Assembly: GCF_000377765.1 (NCBI RefSeq)
Contig: NZ_KB898671.1
Location: 1-64,000 of the forward strand
Length of the DNA: 64,000 nt
Reading direction: 5' to 3'
Origin: Gracilibacillus lacisalsi DSM 19029
GTDB taxonomy: Bacteria > Bacillota > Bacilli > Bacillales > Amphibacillaceae
Both the position numbers and the translations under genes were made by a program. Below the pieces are notes generated by a model. The model saw only the letters and a program-made list of their open reading frames with translations. It was not told the origin of the DNA and did no database searches. Shown piece after piece: positions 44,412 through 53,421 of this stretch. Every line of letters begins with the position of its first letter. Position 1 is the stretch's first letter.

Positions 44412-45452
44412 TTACAATCCATCCATATATGGCATACGTGCCTCTGTATTGATTTCTCCTCTTACTTGCTTAACCCAGGTGTTACGTCCTTTTAGCCATT
44501 CGCCAAACGCGAAATTAGTTGGTACTCGATTAGAACCCAATCCAATCCCCACTTCCAATGAACCCACATCATATATTGTCGTGTGTAATGTTCCAGCTGA
44601 CTGCAAATATTTTTCCGAGAATACTTCATTTTCCATATTATTCAATACTTGATAAGCCTCTGCTTTGGAAAGTGATTGTTTTTGCTTTCGTAAAATAGCT
44701 AATCGACGTTGGGAATCTGTTAGATGATAGCGATTTGCTTCAGGAAGTAGATCAAAATGGTTCGTGCTTACCGTATCCTCTTTAACACGAACAGCTTGTG
44801 AAGTAGCTTCCACCACATGTCTATTACCAAATCGATCTGCCAACACATAATTAAACGCTACACGATGTGGAACTTCTTTTAACAAGGCAATTGCTTCTTC
44901 ATTGTTTTGGCATTGCTCTAAAATCATTCGTGTAATAATGGTTGGAATAAAGCCATCACCGGAACCTCGTCGATTCACAAAATTATATCCAGTCATCAGT
45001 CCTTTTTCGTTCATCCCATCCGCTCTACCAACAATTCGTTGCGAAGGTCCGATCGTTGCAAATCCTTGTTTAGGCTGATATAACACGAATCTTCCTTCAT
45101 ATGTTTTCGGATGGTAATCGTAATTACGTACTAGAAAATGATCACCGGTTAAAATAGAGCAACCAGATCGTATCCATTCCTGCTGATAACCACTGAAATG
45201 CATAATCGCTTGATCTAGCGATAAATTCAAGGATTCTGCTAACCCTTTTAGTTCTTCTAAGAACTGTGGAAACAGCGCATTAATCCATTGAATCGCTTCC
45301 GCACGATCTACAGAAAAACGTAGTTTCTTTGCCATATTAGGATTCGTATAGATTGGATGCAATGGAGATTGTTTTAACCATTCCCCCTGTTGAAAACCGA
45401 ACGATCTATAATCGCCTCTATATTGAATGACATCTACGTGGTATTTTTTCAT
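44412..45452 (-). CDS. C45 family peptidase / acyltransferase-like Ntn hydrolase
   Basis: 346-residue protein of the acyl-CoA:6-aminopenicillanate acyltransferase (peptidase C45) family. The start ATG 45452 follows AAAGGAAA. Family marks are RGDYRSFGFQQGEWLK at the N-terminus and the catalytic Cys98 in IRSGCSILTGDHFLVRNYDYHP, where family members self-cleave before the Cys. GMNEKGLMTGYNFVNRRG, the NYVLADRFGNRHVVEA region and VSTNHF follow. These enzymes hydrolyse or transfer amide-linked acyl groups; bacterial substrates are mostly unknown. A 10-bp inverted repeat lies in its leader. Confidence 0.87.
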   Translation of the reverse strand: MKKYHVDVIQYRGDYRSFGFQQGEWLKQSPLHPIYTNPNMAKKLRFSVDRAEAIQWINALFPQFLEELKGLAESLNLSLDQAIMHFSGYQQEWIRSGCSILTGDHFLVRNYDYHPKTYEGRFVLYQPKQGFATIGPSQRIVGRADGMNEKGLMTGYNFVNRRGSGDGFIPTIITRMILEQCQNNEEAIALLKEVPHRVAFNYVLADRFGNRHVVEATSQAVRVKEDTVSTNHFDLLPEANRYHLTDSQRRLAILRKQKQSLSKAEAYQVLNNMENEVFSEKYLQSAGTLHTTIYDVGSLEVGIGLGSNRVPTNFAFGEWLKGRNTWVKQVRGEINTEARMPYMDGL

Positions 45453-45477
45453 GATAATTTCCTTTACTATAGTGATC

Positions 45478-45513
45478 AAGACTATTGATTATTCTCCTTG
45501 GACCAATAGTCTT
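45478..45513. repeat. Perfect 10-bp inverted repeat in the leader of the C45 gene
   Basis: AAGACTATTG and CAATAGTCTT with a 16-base loop that contains an AAGGAG word on the minus strand. It could be an operator or an RNA hairpin; no T-run follows. Confidence 0.4.
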
Positions 45514-45792
45514 GCTAACGCAAATCATAGCACGGATCATCTCGAAACCAAAGTAGATTGCATATTAAGTGGATCGTACCTACTAGTTATATATCTTAGT
45601 GACGTTAGCCAGTGGCGGTAAAATTTTCGGTTGCTACCATTTTTTCGTTTCAAGGATTCTAGAAGTTATTCGCTCATCGATAAATACAGTGTAAGGAGTA
45701 TACATGGAATATAAGACAAGATAAATAGCTAACTACTCTCCTTTCATTCCTCTCCTTTGTTAATTTCAAAATTTAGTATTAATTGGTTTTAT
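45514..45792. other. Intergenic stretch without a supported gene
   Basis: AT-rich spacer before the lipoprotein gene. I see only a short ATG with a GGAG site near 45703 that stops after six codons. No terminator for the lipoprotein gene is evident. Confidence 0.4.
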
Positions 45793-46245
45793 TTATTGAA
45801 TATAAAATCCTGCAATTTGTTGGTTTTCATTAAAAGTAACTTGAAATGTGACTTCATCAGCATTAAAGATACCTGTAATTAATACAACCTGATATCCATC
45901 CACTTCTTCGACAGTATTGAACTCTTGATCGATAAAGTCTCCTAGCTGGTTATGGAGATCATTCCAAATTCCCTCTATTTTATCGGCAGTTAACTGTTCA
46001 GCCATTGTTTCGTCAAAGTTTTCTGTTGCTTCATCAAACTTCCCTTCATTTAATTGATCAATAAAAGTCTCTGCCATGCCAATTATCTGATCATTCTCGT
46101 TACTTTCAGTAGCAGATTGTTCCTCATCCTGCCCCTCTTGATTTTGATCTAATGGTTCTTCTTTTGACTCATTTGATTGGTTACATCCTGCGAGCAGCAT
46201 CAATCCTGCTATCATTACAACAACGATCGATTGAAGTTTTTTCAT
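45793..46245 (-). CDS. Lipoprotein with DUF3887-like domain
   Basis: 150-residue exported lipoprotein. The start ATG 46245 has GGAGG 8 bases upstream; the frame to 46299 is a leader without a site. It begins MKKLQSIVVVMIAGLMLLAGC, with lipobox LAGC, then a Gln/Glu-rich acidic linker. A DUF3887-like domain of about 85 residues follows (AETFIDQLNEGKFDEATENFDETMAEQLTADKIEGIWNDLHNQLG-F). The upstream gene has a similar domain at its N-terminus. The gap to that gene is 20 bases. Function unknown. Confidence 0.8.
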   Translation of the reverse strand: MKKLQSIVVVMIAGLMLLAGCNQSNESKEEPLDQNQEGQDEEQSATESNENDQIIGMAETFIDQLNEGKFDEATENFDETMAEQLTADKIEGIWNDLHNQLGDFIDQEFNTVEEVDGYQVVLITGIFNADEVTFQVTFNENQQIAGFYIQ

Positions 46246-46265
46246 TTGCCATTCCTCCATTATAT

Positions 46266-47621
46266 CTAATTGTTCTCCTTTAGTTGTGTGAACATCCATT
46301 CCCCTATATCGTTAATTACCTTCTTGTCAACTTGCTTTGGTGTTTCATACTCTTTAATTGTTCCTTCACCTGATCCTTGGTAATCAACAAAAAAGTGATT
46401 AAGATCTGGATAACTACTTATAGTAGCATTTTCGCTATCCTCTAATAGCTCTTGCCAAGCGGTAAAATCCTTCTCATAAGATACTTGGAAATCGTCCTCC
46501 CCTTGCAAAATGAAAAACGGTTTATCCAGCTTTGAAACAATTGATGAAACATTATATTGATCCATTTCCTTTAAATAGTAGCCATTCATTCCAAATACAG
46601 TCATTTTTTTAGCTTCCTCTTCTGTTATTTCTCTTAACTTCTGAGCTTTTTTGTATTCCTCTTCAACCAGTTCTTTTTGTTCCTTTTTATCAGATTCATT
46701 CATCGGTGTATTCTCTAATACGGCTTTATTTTGGTCATAGACAATTTTCCATAAGGGGCGTGGTGAACCAGCAAGTATAATAATCCCCGCATAATCTCCA
46801 CCTTGTACATCAATTCGAGGAGCTAACATCCCACCAAGGCTATGCCCTAGTATATAGACATTATTTTCATCAATGCGTTTATCACTCTTCAATAATTCTG
46901 TAGCCCGAATGGCATCTTCTACTGTTTCTTCATATACCGTAATTTTGTTGGTATCCTGCACTACTTTCTCCCCATAAGTATAGGTTCTTTTATCATAACG
47001 AATTACCGCAATGCCCTGTTCTGCCAAACCCCAAGCAATATCACGAAAAGGCTTATACGCGTACACTGATTCGTCACGATCACTTGGTCCAGAACCATGT
47101 ACAAGGACGACCGCTGGTAAATTTTCTTGATTCTTAGGAAGAGTAATTGTTCCACCAAGCTCATAAGCGGTTCCTTCTCCAACAATAATTTCTTCTTCAA
47201 CAAGCGAATCTGGCAGACTAGCATTTGTCATACTATTAGGCAGACTAAAACCAACTAATAACTGATTGTTAAAGATCATCCTAACGTCTAGTGTCAGATT
47301 CGTATATTCTACTTTTCCTTCAATAACCTCTAAATTATTGCCCCGTTTCTCCACATTTAAGGAATGGACGTCAACAAATTTTCCACCACCTGCTATTCGT
47401 CCCTCCCATTGCCTTTCTAGCTGATCCATAGGTATTGAAGCTTGTAATTCTTCCCCAAACCATTGGTTATGAACTGTTTGATAATCTCCAGTTCGCAGTA
47501 ACTCTATCACCTCATGAGCAGCTTGTTCAGGTGTAAAATCTTTGGCATCATTGGAACAACTAGTAAAAAAAATGATAAGCATTAGCACGCTCCAACTTTT
47601 TAGGCTTTTCGCAACGTTCAT
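46266..47621 (-). CDS. Lipoprotein alpha/beta hydrolase with N-terminal DUF3887-like domain
   Basis: 451-residue protein; ATG 47621 follows GGAGG at 8 bases. Signal peptide with lipobox TSC (MLIIFFTSCSNDA). Residues about 25-120 form a DUF3887-like domain (TPEQAAHEVIELLRTGDYQTVHNQWFGEELQASIPMDQLERQWE). The rest is an S9-like/dienelactone-hydrolase-like domain with LVHGSGPSDRDESVYAYKPFRDIA, VIRYDKRTYTYGE, the nucleophile elbow ILGHSLGGMLAPRI, FILQGEDDFQV and SYPDLNHFFVDY for the His. It is a cell-surface esterase or peptidase; bigger homologues carry DUF3887 plus hydrolase in the same order. It forms a two-gene operon with the lipoprotein. Confidence 0.85.
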   Translation of the reverse strand: MNVAKSLKSWSVLMLIIFFTSCSNDAKDFTPEQAAHEVIELLRTGDYQTVHNQWFGEELQASIPMDQLERQWEGRIAGGGKFVDVHSLNVEKRGNNLEVIEGKVEYTNLTLDVRMIFNNQLLVGFSLPNSMTNASLPDSLVEEEIIVGEGTAYELGGTITLPKNQENLPAVVLVHGSGPSDRDESVYAYKPFRDIAWGLAEQGIAVIRYDKRTYTYGEKVVQDTNKITVYEETVEDAIRATELLKSDKRIDENNVYILGHSLGGMLAPRIDVQGGDYAGIIILAGSPRPLWKIVYDQNKAVLENTPMNESDKKEQKELVEEEYKKAQKLREITEEEAKKMTVFGMNGYYLKEMDQYNVSSIVSKLDKPFFILQGEDDFQVSYEKDFTAWQELLEDSENATISSYPDLNHFFVDYQGSGEGTIKEYETPKQVDKKVINDIGEWMFTQLKENN

Positions 47622-47686
47622 TTGATTTTCCTCCAATTGCTATTGAAAAAATTACCAAATAATAAGAGGACATTAGCTTCTTTGAC

Positions 47687-48166
47687 TTAATCCTTGTGCT
47701 CATGTATTACATGACCATTCCCTTCTTCTTGGCATCTGCATCTAATCCAGCCCCAATTTGCTACACCCATTGCTATTCCAAGTGGTAATCCTAGACCAAT
47801 ATTATCAAATATAAGTAGTCCAAACACTACACCTAAACTAGTACCAATCGACATGTATATACTTAAATAATATCCACTTGTTACTAACTTGTGTTGCTTC
47901 TGCAGGTGAGAACTGATGTTAATTAGTTTTTGTTTATGATGTTTAACATCCATTTCAGCTAAGTACTCACCACTAAGTTGGCGTAAATGTTCTTCGAATT
48001 CAACCAAATACTGATAGCAATCCTTGCAATCGTCCGAGAAAGAGCTCATTCTTTGAACAACTCGCTTACATTTATCTATTTCAAGCTTTGGGGCAACATG
48101 TTCATCAACAGTGTTTCTCAGTTCCTCAAGCATTGTAATAAGTTTCTTCACTCTTTCACTTTCCAC
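47687..48166 (-). CDS. Membrane protein of unknown function with N-terminal coiled coil
   Basis: 159-residue protein starting at GTG 48166 with GGGGGTGA just upstream. Residues 1-95 are charged and helical (likely coiled coil) with a CxxC-like pair (DDCKDCYQYL). Two membrane spans follow, about 97-119 (YYLSIYMSIGTSLGVVFGLLIF) and 124-141. The C-terminus is His/Glu-rich with RCRCQEEGNGHVIHEH, suggesting possible metal binding. No family recognised. It is a single gene. Confidence 0.65.
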   Translation of the reverse strand: MESERVKKLITMLEELRNTVDEHVAPKLEIDKCKRVVQRMSSFSDDCKDCYQYLVEFEEHLRQLSGEYLAEMDVKHHKQKLINISSHLQKQHKLVTSGYYLSIYMSIGTSLGVVFGLLIFDNIGLGLPLGIAMGVANWGWIRCRCQEEGNGHVIHEHKD

Positions 48167-48179
48167 TAATTCACCCCCT

Positions 48180-48475
48180 AAAATCCCCCATTAATCCACT
48201 ATCTTATACGGCTTTATCTTTGGAAACGTTTCAAATATAGCATTATCACAAAGACTATTTATTATTAAATCATTATTTAACCTTGAAAAGGAAACGTTTA
48301 TTTCGTTGGAAGATTTAAATGGGGATTCTGCTAGTTATATGTAAGCACATTGATAATATTAATTTAAGGTTGTTTCATAAATTTGTCCAAAAATTTTACT
48401 GTTAAAAGCATAATTATGCTTTTAAGAGAAATAATAGGTTTATTCTTCCCTTAATTAAAGTAGGAGGTTAGACAA
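48180..48475. other. Intergenic stretch with a repeated GGAAACGTTT word
   Basis: GGAAACGTTT occurs at 48222-48231 and again at 48290-48299. Each is nearly palindromic, and cre- or ECF-sigma-like elements were considered but do not fit well. The stretch at 48435-48465 is AT-rich leader of the next small gene. No other feature. Confidence 0.35.
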
Positions 48476-48607
48476 ATGGGTAAAGCATTTCAGCCGAAAG
48501 ATACAGGAAAATTAACGAATGAAGAATATGGTACGAAAAAAGACAGACGAAGAGAAGAAGCGCTTACTTCTGATGGTACAAAATCAATGAAAAATTTAAA
48601 GAAATAG
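48476..48607 (+). CDS. Small hydrophilic protein (43 aa), unknown
   Basis: ATG 48476 follows an excellent GTAGGAGG (about 8 bases). The product (MGKAFQPKDTGKLTNEEY, then GTKKDRRREEALTSDGTKSM and KNLKK) is 43 residues, very hydrophilic, rich in Lys, Arg, Glu, Thr, with no hydrophobic core. Such small unstructured basic proteins are common among sporulation-expressed genes of Bacillaceae, but no family is recognised. A GC-rich hairpin follows the stop (48606-48632). Short length explains why it is easily missed. Confidence 0.6.
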   Translation: MGKAFQPKDTGKLTNEEYGTKKDRRREEALTSDGTKSMKNLKK

Positions 48608-48784
48608 CGAGCAGCACACTTGTGTGCTCGCTGGCTCCTTTGCAAAACACACAATAACCGAAATACTTGTGACTTTTATTGATACTCTATTGAAGTCTTC
48701 CACTTCCGAAAAGCCTTTGTTTAGCAATTTACTATAGTGGGTAAATAATTTATAAACCCAATTCCAATAGAAAGGATGAAAACT

Positions 48785-48949
48785 ATGTCCAGAAAAACAC
48801 AGTATCAACCTATAGGAGGAAATGGGGATGAACCATCAGACACTCAGGAAGTTATTTATGCTAAAGAATTTAAACAAGCAGATATTGCTGGTGGATACCG
48901 AAAACCTAAAGTCAATGAAGCTAAAAAGGAAAACCCTAACTTGAAATGA
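48785..48949 (+). CDS. Small hydrophilic protein (54 aa), unknown
   Basis: ATG 48785 follows GAAAGGATG at about 6 bases. The product begins MSRKTQYQPIGGNGDEPSDT, continues QEVIYAKEFKQADIAGGYRK and ends with a Lys/Glu/Asn tail (PKVNEAKKENPNLK). It is 54 residues, polar and probably unstructured. It resembles small spore-former proteins of unknown role, not SASPs. A strong terminator follows at once. It lies 178 bases after the 43-residue gene, on the same strand. Confidence 0.6.
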   Translation: MSRKTQYQPIGGNGDEPSDTQEVIYAKEFKQADIAGGYRKPKVNEAKKENPNLK

Positions 48950-48958
48950 CAATGATCA

Positions 48959-48986
48959 TAAAGCAGCTTTCTTAGCTGCTTTTTTC
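48959..48986 (+). terminator. Intrinsic terminator of the 54-aa gene
   Basis: AAGCAGCT pairs with AGCTGCTT across TTCTT, followed by TTTTTTC. Confidence 0.85.
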
Positions 48987-48989
48987 TTT

Positions 48990-49403
48990 GACTTGTCCCC
49001 ACAGAAGGGGGTGTCAATAACAGGTGGAATTATAAGGTGATTTGATGCTTTCCTTTTTATTAGGCTATGAGAGACCTTTACCTTCTTTTAAAGCTTAATC
49101 AACATATACTCGGTAGGTATAAAATAATTAAGGGCTCGATGAAATCAGCAATCCCATTTGTTTATTTCTAAGAAAACAGCTGCAGGGCTATCTTTCTGTG
49201 GTCACTGCAGCTCGTTTCTTTAGACAGTGCTAACCAACCGTAATATCCCCACTTCACCTGCGTACCTGGGGCTACAGCCAACCTTACACAAATTACAAGT
49301 ACTATGCACCCCTCTAGCGATAGTTACATTATCTGCTGCTGATAATTCGGGTAGTGACAGGCACCAGAGGTTAAAGTCAATGCGAAAGCCATATATCTTT
49401 TTA
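48990..49403. other. Intergenic stretch before the ger operon end
   Basis: About 410 bases with no supported gene. A hairpin AGCTGCAG (49178-49185) with CTGCAGCT (49205-49212), followed by CGTTTCTTT, could be a terminator remnant. CCCCACTTCACCTGCGTACC (49244 onward) slightly resembles the dispersed repeats. An accidental frame at 49227-49445 overlaps the ger gene and is not counted. Confidence 0.35.
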
Positions 49404-50474
49404 TCATTTATTATCTTTTGTCCTAACTCTCAACACTATAATTAGGATTAACAGGAAACATTCCATTGCAATTCCGATTATCGTCCAAGTGAGAAAGCTG
49501 AATTCCAAGTGAACGGTGTTATTTTCAAATAGAATAATGGCTAGAACGGCTAGCAATAAACTTAATGGAGTCATTAGTAAGTTTGATGTAGCCCGACCAT
49601 TTAGATTGAAAAATGCTCGATGAATACAATATAGGGTAAGAGCTAATTTGCTCAACATTACTGGCATCCATATGATAACAATAATTAAATCCAACCGATC
49701 CATAAAGTCTGTTATATTAATTTGTTGAATCATGATATAGTTTGGATAGATCGACTTTGACACGATGTTTTCTCCTAAAACCGCAATACTCGTGATAATT
49801 AATAGGAATAAAAGGAATAAACCAGTACTTACCCCAATGATTGTAGCTCGCCTCACCCTCTTTTTAGCAGTCACATTTCCAAGTAGGGAAAAGAAGATAA
49901 GGCATTCGCCCATCCAAGGGAATAGCTCGAAAGAAGACTTACTCAAGTCTTGTACGGTGTCCGCTCCAAAAATGGGCGTGATGTGTGATAATTCTATTTC
50001 ATTCAATAACATGAAAGGGAGTGATAGGATTGTGACACCTAGCACAATGAATTGTATAACAGTAATTCTTGTTACCACTTCGATACCGGCAGAGCTTATA
50101 TAAAGTAAGACAACAGATACTAATATTGCGATCACTTCAATAGGAGTTGTCGGCAATAGCGCTCTGGATGTGAAGTCAACAAAGGCACGTAAATCCCTAA
50201 TATAAATAATAATTAGAAACAATCCTAACGTTATATAGAAGAGATGGTGAAGACTTGATTTTTGTTCGGTTAAAAAACTACTTTGTGCTTTGTTTCCCCT
50301 TCCAAAACCTATTAATAAAAGCACTACCACTATTGGATAGACAAGAAATGGAACCATCCATGTATTTTGATTTGATATTTGTGTCAGGATTTGTGGTAGT
50401 GTTATTAACGATGCAGCAAATATAAAATTAGCGACAAGTAAGGCTAATTGGAATGGTGAAATAAATTGTTTCAT
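49404..50474 (-). CDS. Spore germination receptor B subunit (GerB/GerAB family permease)
   Basis: 356-residue membrane protein of the endospore germination permease family (amino acid permease-like fold), about ten membrane spans. It begins with the usual ISPFQLALLVANFIFAASLITLP. It forms the inner-membrane germinant receptor with the A and C subunits and probably binds the germinant. The ATG overlaps the stop of the 71-aa gene by one base (TAATG). It is the last gene of the four-gene operon on the minus strand. The germinant is not predictable. Confidence 0.93.
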   Translation of the reverse strand: MKQFISPFQLALLVANFIFAASLITLPQILTQISNQNTWMVPFLVYPIVVVLLLIGFGRGNKAQSSFLTEQKSSLHHLFYITLGLFLIIIYIRDLRAFVDFTSRALLPTTPIEVIAILVSVVLLYISSAGIEVVTRITVIQFIVLGVTILSLPFMLLNEIELSHITPIFGADTVQDLSKSSFELFPWMGECLIFFSLLGNVTAKKRVRRATIIGVSTGLFLLFLLIITSIAVLGENIVSKSIYPNYIMIQQINITDFMDRLDLIIVIIWMPVMLSKLALTLYCIHRAFFNLNGRATSNLLMTPLSLLLAVLAIILFENNTVHLEFSFLTWTIIGIAMECFLLILIIVLRVRTKDNK

Positions 50475-50689
50475 TAGGAGACCACCATCTTAGTTAAATA
50501 TCCAACAGTCATATTCAAATACTCTGTCAGTCCATTAAATGAAAAAGGTAATGAAAGGAACAAAGAGATTCCTGCTGTAACCAAAACGAATAAGTAAACC
50601 CACTTTCGCTCTTTTAGTTGCTTTATATGTTTATACTGGGTTATCAGGAAAATTAGTAAAATCGATAGGATTCCTATTGTTCCAACCAT
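50474..50689 (-). CDS. Small two-span membrane protein in ger operon (GerD-subunit-like)
   Basis: 71 residues with two membrane spans (about 4-18 and 31-50) separated by a basic loop (YKHIKQLKERKW). Small two-span 'D subunits' are known in some germinant receptor loci (for example B. subtilis GerKD and B. megaterium GerUD) and modulate receptor activity. Placement between gerC and gerB, with a one-base overlap to gerB, supports that role. Sequence similarity cannot be tested here. Confidence 0.65.
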   Translation of the reverse strand: MVGTIGILSILLIFLITQYKHIKQLKERKWVYLFVLVTAGISLFLSLPFSFNGLTEYLNMTVGYLTKMVVS

Positions 50690-50695
50690 ATTTAA

Positions 50696-51856
50696 TCATT
50701 CCTTTATTGTTATTCCCGGATTCGTAGATTCTTGAATTGTTGCGTTTACCTGTACATCAATTTCCATTTCTTTCAGTATGCTACTCCAGTTATCAGCCCA
50801 TTTCTCCTCCCACTGTCTATTCTCTTGTTGATACAAGTGCCATCCGAAACCATATACATCAATTCCTTCAGATGTAGAGTGATCTAATAGTGCATCAATT
50901 TCTTTCTTGATTTTTTTCTCCATGCTGTCTATTACTAACTGGTAGCTATCAAGATTATCCAGATCTGAATCAGCCTCGTTTTGCATCACGGTTGCTTCAA
51001 TATCCACCGTTAATGAAAAAGAAGGTGTACCTTCCGAAATAAAGTGGGTGTGGTTTAAGCTTTTTTCATCAATACTTACATTTATTTCGTCATTTTCCCC
51101 CACAGAAAAAGTGTAGTTTTTCTGTGGCGACTCTTCTAGTAACCAGGAAACACCTAAAGCTTCTTCTTCGTTGGTAAAGAATTTCAATTTGTCATTTTTT
51201 AGAATGGCGGCACCTTTGACCATAATTTCGTCTTTCATATTTTCTTCGTCTTCGTTTTGAGTCTTTTTTGTTTCAACAATAGGAATAACTGGATCTTTAC
51301 CGTTTTTTTCTATATCATTCAAGACATCTTTTACCGAAATTGATAAACCATATTTCGCCATTTCTCTAATCGCTTCCGATGAAAATTGTTCAAGGTGTGG
51401 GGTAGAGTTCAGTACTCCAATCGCTTCTCCTTTTGTAATTAGAACATAGGCGGACAATCTAGATTGAGGTTGTTCTATAATTACTTCTAGAGATTTTTTA
51501 AATCCACTTCGGGCCATTTCTGCACCGAAAATAATGACTCGCCGGTGAGAGAAATAAAGTTTTCTTGACATCCTTTGTTGAAGATCATCATTGCTTTCTC
51601 TTATATTCCTCCCTAATCCAGAGTCAACATAATAAGGCAATTCCCCACCGGAGCCTCCTCCACCACCAGATGAACCAGCTCCACCCATATTACCAGGCAA
51701 AGGAATTTGTACAGCTGTTCTAAATCTATTTTCTTCTATTTTGTCAATCCCTGTTGCCGTTACGAAAGCTAAATCGTTGACTTCAATGCGGTCCCAACAT
51801 CCTGTTAAAACAAATAAACAAAAAATAAGTAAATACCCTTTTTTGTATAAAGTCAT
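50696..51856 (-). CDS. Spore germination receptor C subunit (Ger(x)C lipoprotein)
   Basis: 386-residue lipoprotein. The start ATG 51856 has GGGAGA 7 bases upstream; the frame to 51874 includes that site. Signal peptide with lipobox LTGCWDRIEVNDLAFVTATGID, the hallmark Ger(x)C opening. A Gly/Ser-rich loop (about residues 60-78, MGGAGSSGGGGGSGG) is near the start, and the three-domain Ger(x)C fold follows, ending EMEIDVQVNATIQESTNPGITIKE. It anchors the A/B complex on the outer face of the spore inner membrane. It sits between gerA and the two-span gene. Confidence 0.93.
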   Translation of the reverse strand: MTLYKKGYLLIFCLFVLTGCWDRIEVNDLAFVTATGIDKIEENRFRTAVQIPLPGNMGGAGSSGGGGGSGGELPYYVDSGLGRNIRESNDDLQQRMSRKLYFSHRRVIIFGAEMARSGFKKSLEVIIEQPQSRLSAYVLITKGEAIGVLNSTPHLEQFSSEAIREMAKYGLSISVKDVLNDIEKNGKDPVIPIVETKKTQNEDEENMKDEIMVKGAAILKNDKLKFFTNEEEALGVSWLLEESPQKNYTFSVGENDEINVSIDEKSLNHTHFISEGTPSFSLTVDIEATVMQNEADSDLDNLDSYQLVIDSMEKKIKKEIDALLDHSTSEGIDVYGFGWHLYQQENRQWEEKWADNWSSILKEMEIDVQVNATIQESTNPGITIKE

Positions 51857-51876
51857 TATCATTCTCCCATTCATGT

Positions 51877-53421
51877 TTATGACTTTTTCTGATTAGGAGA
51901 AGGCTTTAAATTACTTCCTTCTCTTACAGGATCTTCTTTTACAAACTGGTTTGGTCGACTGCCCATGTCCCACCAAGGTACGCGGACGAATACGTCTTTT
52001 AAGTCACTCCATTTTAATGGGCTAAGTGGAGAGAAATAAGGGATACCAAAGGATCTTAATTTACAAAGATGTGTTAATAAAACAATTGAACCTAAAACTA
52101 TTCCAAATAAGCCAAACATACCTGCAAGTATCATCATTGGAAAGCGTAAGAGTCGAATGGATATAGCCATATTAAATCTCGGTATCGTAAAGGAAGCAAT
52201 TCCAGTTAGAGAAACAGTGATAACCATTGGTGCTGAAACTATCCCCGCCTCCACAGCTGCAGTCCCAATAACTAGTGCACCCAGAATACTAACCGCTTGG
52301 CCGATAACTTTTGGCAAACGGACACCTGCTTCCCGTAGAGCTTCAAATGAAAGCTCCATAATTAACGCCTCAATAAATACAGGGAAGGGGATGGCTTCCC
52401 TACTTGCGGTAATACTTAAAAGTAGCGTTGTAGGAATCATGTCTTGATGGAAAGACGCAATTGCTACATAAAAAGCAGGCATTAATAAAGCAAGAAAAAG
52501 AAGGCTTATCCGTAATAAACGTAAGAAAACAGATATATGAAACCGTTGATAATAATCCTCACTTGCTTGTATGAATTGCCAGAAGCTTGTTGGTAGTATG
52601 AGTACAAAAGGTGTTCCATCCACAATAATGGAAACTCTACCTTCTAATAAATTGGCAGCTACAGTATCAGGTCTTTCGGTATTTTGGATTTGTGGAAAAG
52701 GACTCCATGAATCATCCTCAATTAATTCCTCTATATATCCACTTTCTAATATTCCATCAATTTCAATCCGATCGATTCTAGATAGAACTTCTTCAACTAA
52801 TTGTGGAGGTGCAAGATTCTCCAAGTAAAGAATCGCTAGCGATGTCTGCGTCTCGCTACCGACAGTTCTCGATACAACTTTTAAATGGTTGGAATGAATC
52901 TTTCGCCTTACTAATGATGTATTTACTCGGAGGCTCTCCGTAAACCCTTCACGTGGACCGCGAATAACTGATTCAGTATCTGGCTCTGAAATACTCCTGC
53001 TCGAACCACCTTTTGCATCTAATACTAAAGCTTTATCAAATTTATCAATTAACAAAATAGTATTACCGTCTAAAATTTGCTTTATAAGCTTTTTCAATTT
53101 ATTCTCTTCAGTAACGGAATTTACTGAAATAATTTGTTCCTCTATGTAAGTCGCATCTAGCGCATCGGCTGGTGTTTGCTCCAATAGCTGTTGAATGGCA
53201 TGAAGTTCAATTCGTGCTGAATCAATTAAACCATCAATAAAAATGATATAAGCTTTATTTTTAGGTGTCGTTATTTGCCGGAATACTATGTCAGATGAGT
53301 TTTCAAACTGTTTCTTAAAGAATTTGATATTATTGTCAAGGTCAGTTGATATAGCAGAATCCATTGTTTCTGGCAACTTACTTTTGCGATACTGTTTTAT
53401 AGTGTTAAACAATCTCCTCAT
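51877..53421 (-). CDS. Spore germination receptor A subunit (GerA family)
   Basis: 514-residue GerA protein with a hydrophilic N-terminal domain of about 290 residues (SDIVFRQITTPKNKAYIIFIDGLID, RGPREGFTESLRVNTSLVRRKI) and five or so membrane spans in the C-terminal half (MPAFYVAIASFHQDMIPTTLLLSI, PFPVFIEALIMELSFEALREAGVRLPK). These are family signatures. First gene of the operon; the next gene begins 20 bases after the stop. A weak GGAG lies 11 bases before the ATG. Expression is expected in the forespore, but no sigma-G promoter was checked for certain. Confidence 0.94.
   Translation of the reverse strand: MRRLFNTIKQYRKSKLPETMDSAISTDLDNNIKFFKKQFENSSDIVFRQITTPKNKAYIIFIDGLIDSARIELHAIQQLLEQTPADALDATYIEEQIISVNSVTEENKLKKLIKQILDGNTILLIDKFDKALVLDAKGGSSRSISEPDTESVIRGPREGFTESLRVNTSLVRRKIHSNHLKVVSRTVGSETQTSLAILYLENLAPPQLVEEVLSRIDRIEIDGILESGYIEELIEDDSWSPFPQIQNTERPDTVAANLLEGRVSIIVDGTPFVLILPTSFWQFIQASEDYYQRFHISVFLRLLRISLLFLALLMPAFYVAIASFHQDMIPTTLLLSITASREAIPFPVFIEALIMELSFEALREAGVRLPKVIGQAVSILGALVIGTAAVEAGIVSAPMVITVSLTGIASFTIPRFNMAISIRLLRFPMMILAGMFGLFGIVLGSIVLLTHLCKLRSFGIPYFSPLSPLKWSDLKDVFVRVPWWDMGSRPNQFVKEDPVREGSNLKPSPNQKKS

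Noticed and set aside
45703-45723. Tiny frame with GGAG and ATG
   Set aside because: Stops after six codons; no sign of a leader-peptide attenuator beside it.
48218-48300. GGAAACGTTT words as CcpA cre or ECF sigma sites
   Set aside because: The symmetric part is 13 bases rather than the 14-base cre consensus, and a second ECF-type -10 (CGTC) at proper distance is missing.
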